Shown here piece after piece: positions 29,265 through 29,317 of a stretch of DNA of 29,317 bases. Position numbers and translations under genes: made by a program. The notes beneath the pieces were generated by a model. The model saw only the letters and a list, made by a program, of their open reading frames with translations, ran no database searches and was not told the DNA's origin. The first letter of the stretch is position 1. Each line of letters opens with the position of its first letter. Source of the DNA: Clostridiales bacterium (GTDB lineage: Bacteria > Bacillota > Clostridia > Oscillospirales > Oscillospiraceae); contig JAJPXR010000198.1 in assembly GCA_021205375.1 (NCBI GenBank), forward strand, positions 1 through 29,317. The letters run 5' to 3'.

Positions 29265-29317
29265 AAACCCCTCCGCCGTCAAGCGGCACTTCCGAAGCTG
29301 CGCTTCTCCCTGCGCCA
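29265..29317 (-). repeat. Family A repeat, copy 9, opposite orientation, cut by window end
   Basis: AAACCCCTCCGCCGTCAAGC and the following GGCACTTCCGAAGCTGCGC are the reverse complement of the 3' end of the copy 7 type. The only copy in minus orientation. The rest lies outside the window. Confidence 0.7.

Overview
The window reads as a chromosomal segment of a GC-rich Gram-positive anaerobe of the class Clostridia, most likely an Oscillospiraceae-type gut bacterium (Flavonifractor/Lawsonibacter-like). This rests on the style of the proteins, strong Shine-Dalgarno sites, sigma-A promoters with 17-nt spacers, NadD fused to YqeK, a TagD-type cytidylyltransferase, and dense short intergenic repeats. 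The genus is inference. Nearly all genes are on the + strand. The - strand holds only a lipoprotein, a Nudix hydrolase and an FAD-dependent oxidoreductase.

Region 1 (1-3950): a divergent pair, an Asp/Thr-rich lipoprotein (-) and a PerR/Fur-family regulator (+) whose promoter carries a near-consensus Fur-box dyad. A TSCPD-domain protein follows. A 772-nt gap holds repeats, an intrinsic terminator, a strong promoter and a 230-nt leader with four dyads, leading into ptsI (PTS enzyme I).

Region 2 (4068-14756): the most interesting part, a roughly 10.7-kb cell-surface glycosylation locus behind one promoter. It encodes TagD; a 1251-aa membrane protein fusing an acyltransferase-3-like domain to a YfhO-type GT-C glycosyltransferase; a WecE/RffA-type sugar aminotransferase; an ArnC/GtrB/CsbB-type polyprenyl-phosphate glycosyltransferase; an ATP-grasp ligase; a CapK/PaaK-like adenylate-forming enzyme; and two overlapping SMR-type four-helix membrane proteins resembling ArnE/ArnF. 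The parts match, piece for piece, a Gram-negative Arn-like route (amino sugar, lipid-linked amino sugar, flipping, transfer), here in a Gram-positive setting with two extra ligases. An AT-richer orphan ORF interrupts it.

Region 3 (14928-19755): a Nudix hydrolase (-), threonine ammonia-lyase with a long leader containing a palindromic element, recR, and a convergent FAD-dependent oxidoreductase separated from recR by a bidirectional terminator.

Region 4 (19986-29229): housekeeping genes: an unrecognised 219-aa protein, smc, ftsY, rph, rdgB, yhbY, a small membrane protein, nadD-yqeK and rsfS, covering chromosome condensation, membrane targeting, RNA and nucleotide quality control, NAD synthesis and ribosome silencing.

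Three repeat families fill the gaps: (A) a 60-130-bp element predicted to fold as a three-way junction, with covariation between copies; (B) TTAGCTGTTAGC-type repeats; (C) CAATTAGCAATGTGCAAT-type repeats. Families B and C sit flush against stop codons and sometimes supply them. I saw no tRNA, rRNA, CRISPR array, transposase or phage gene.
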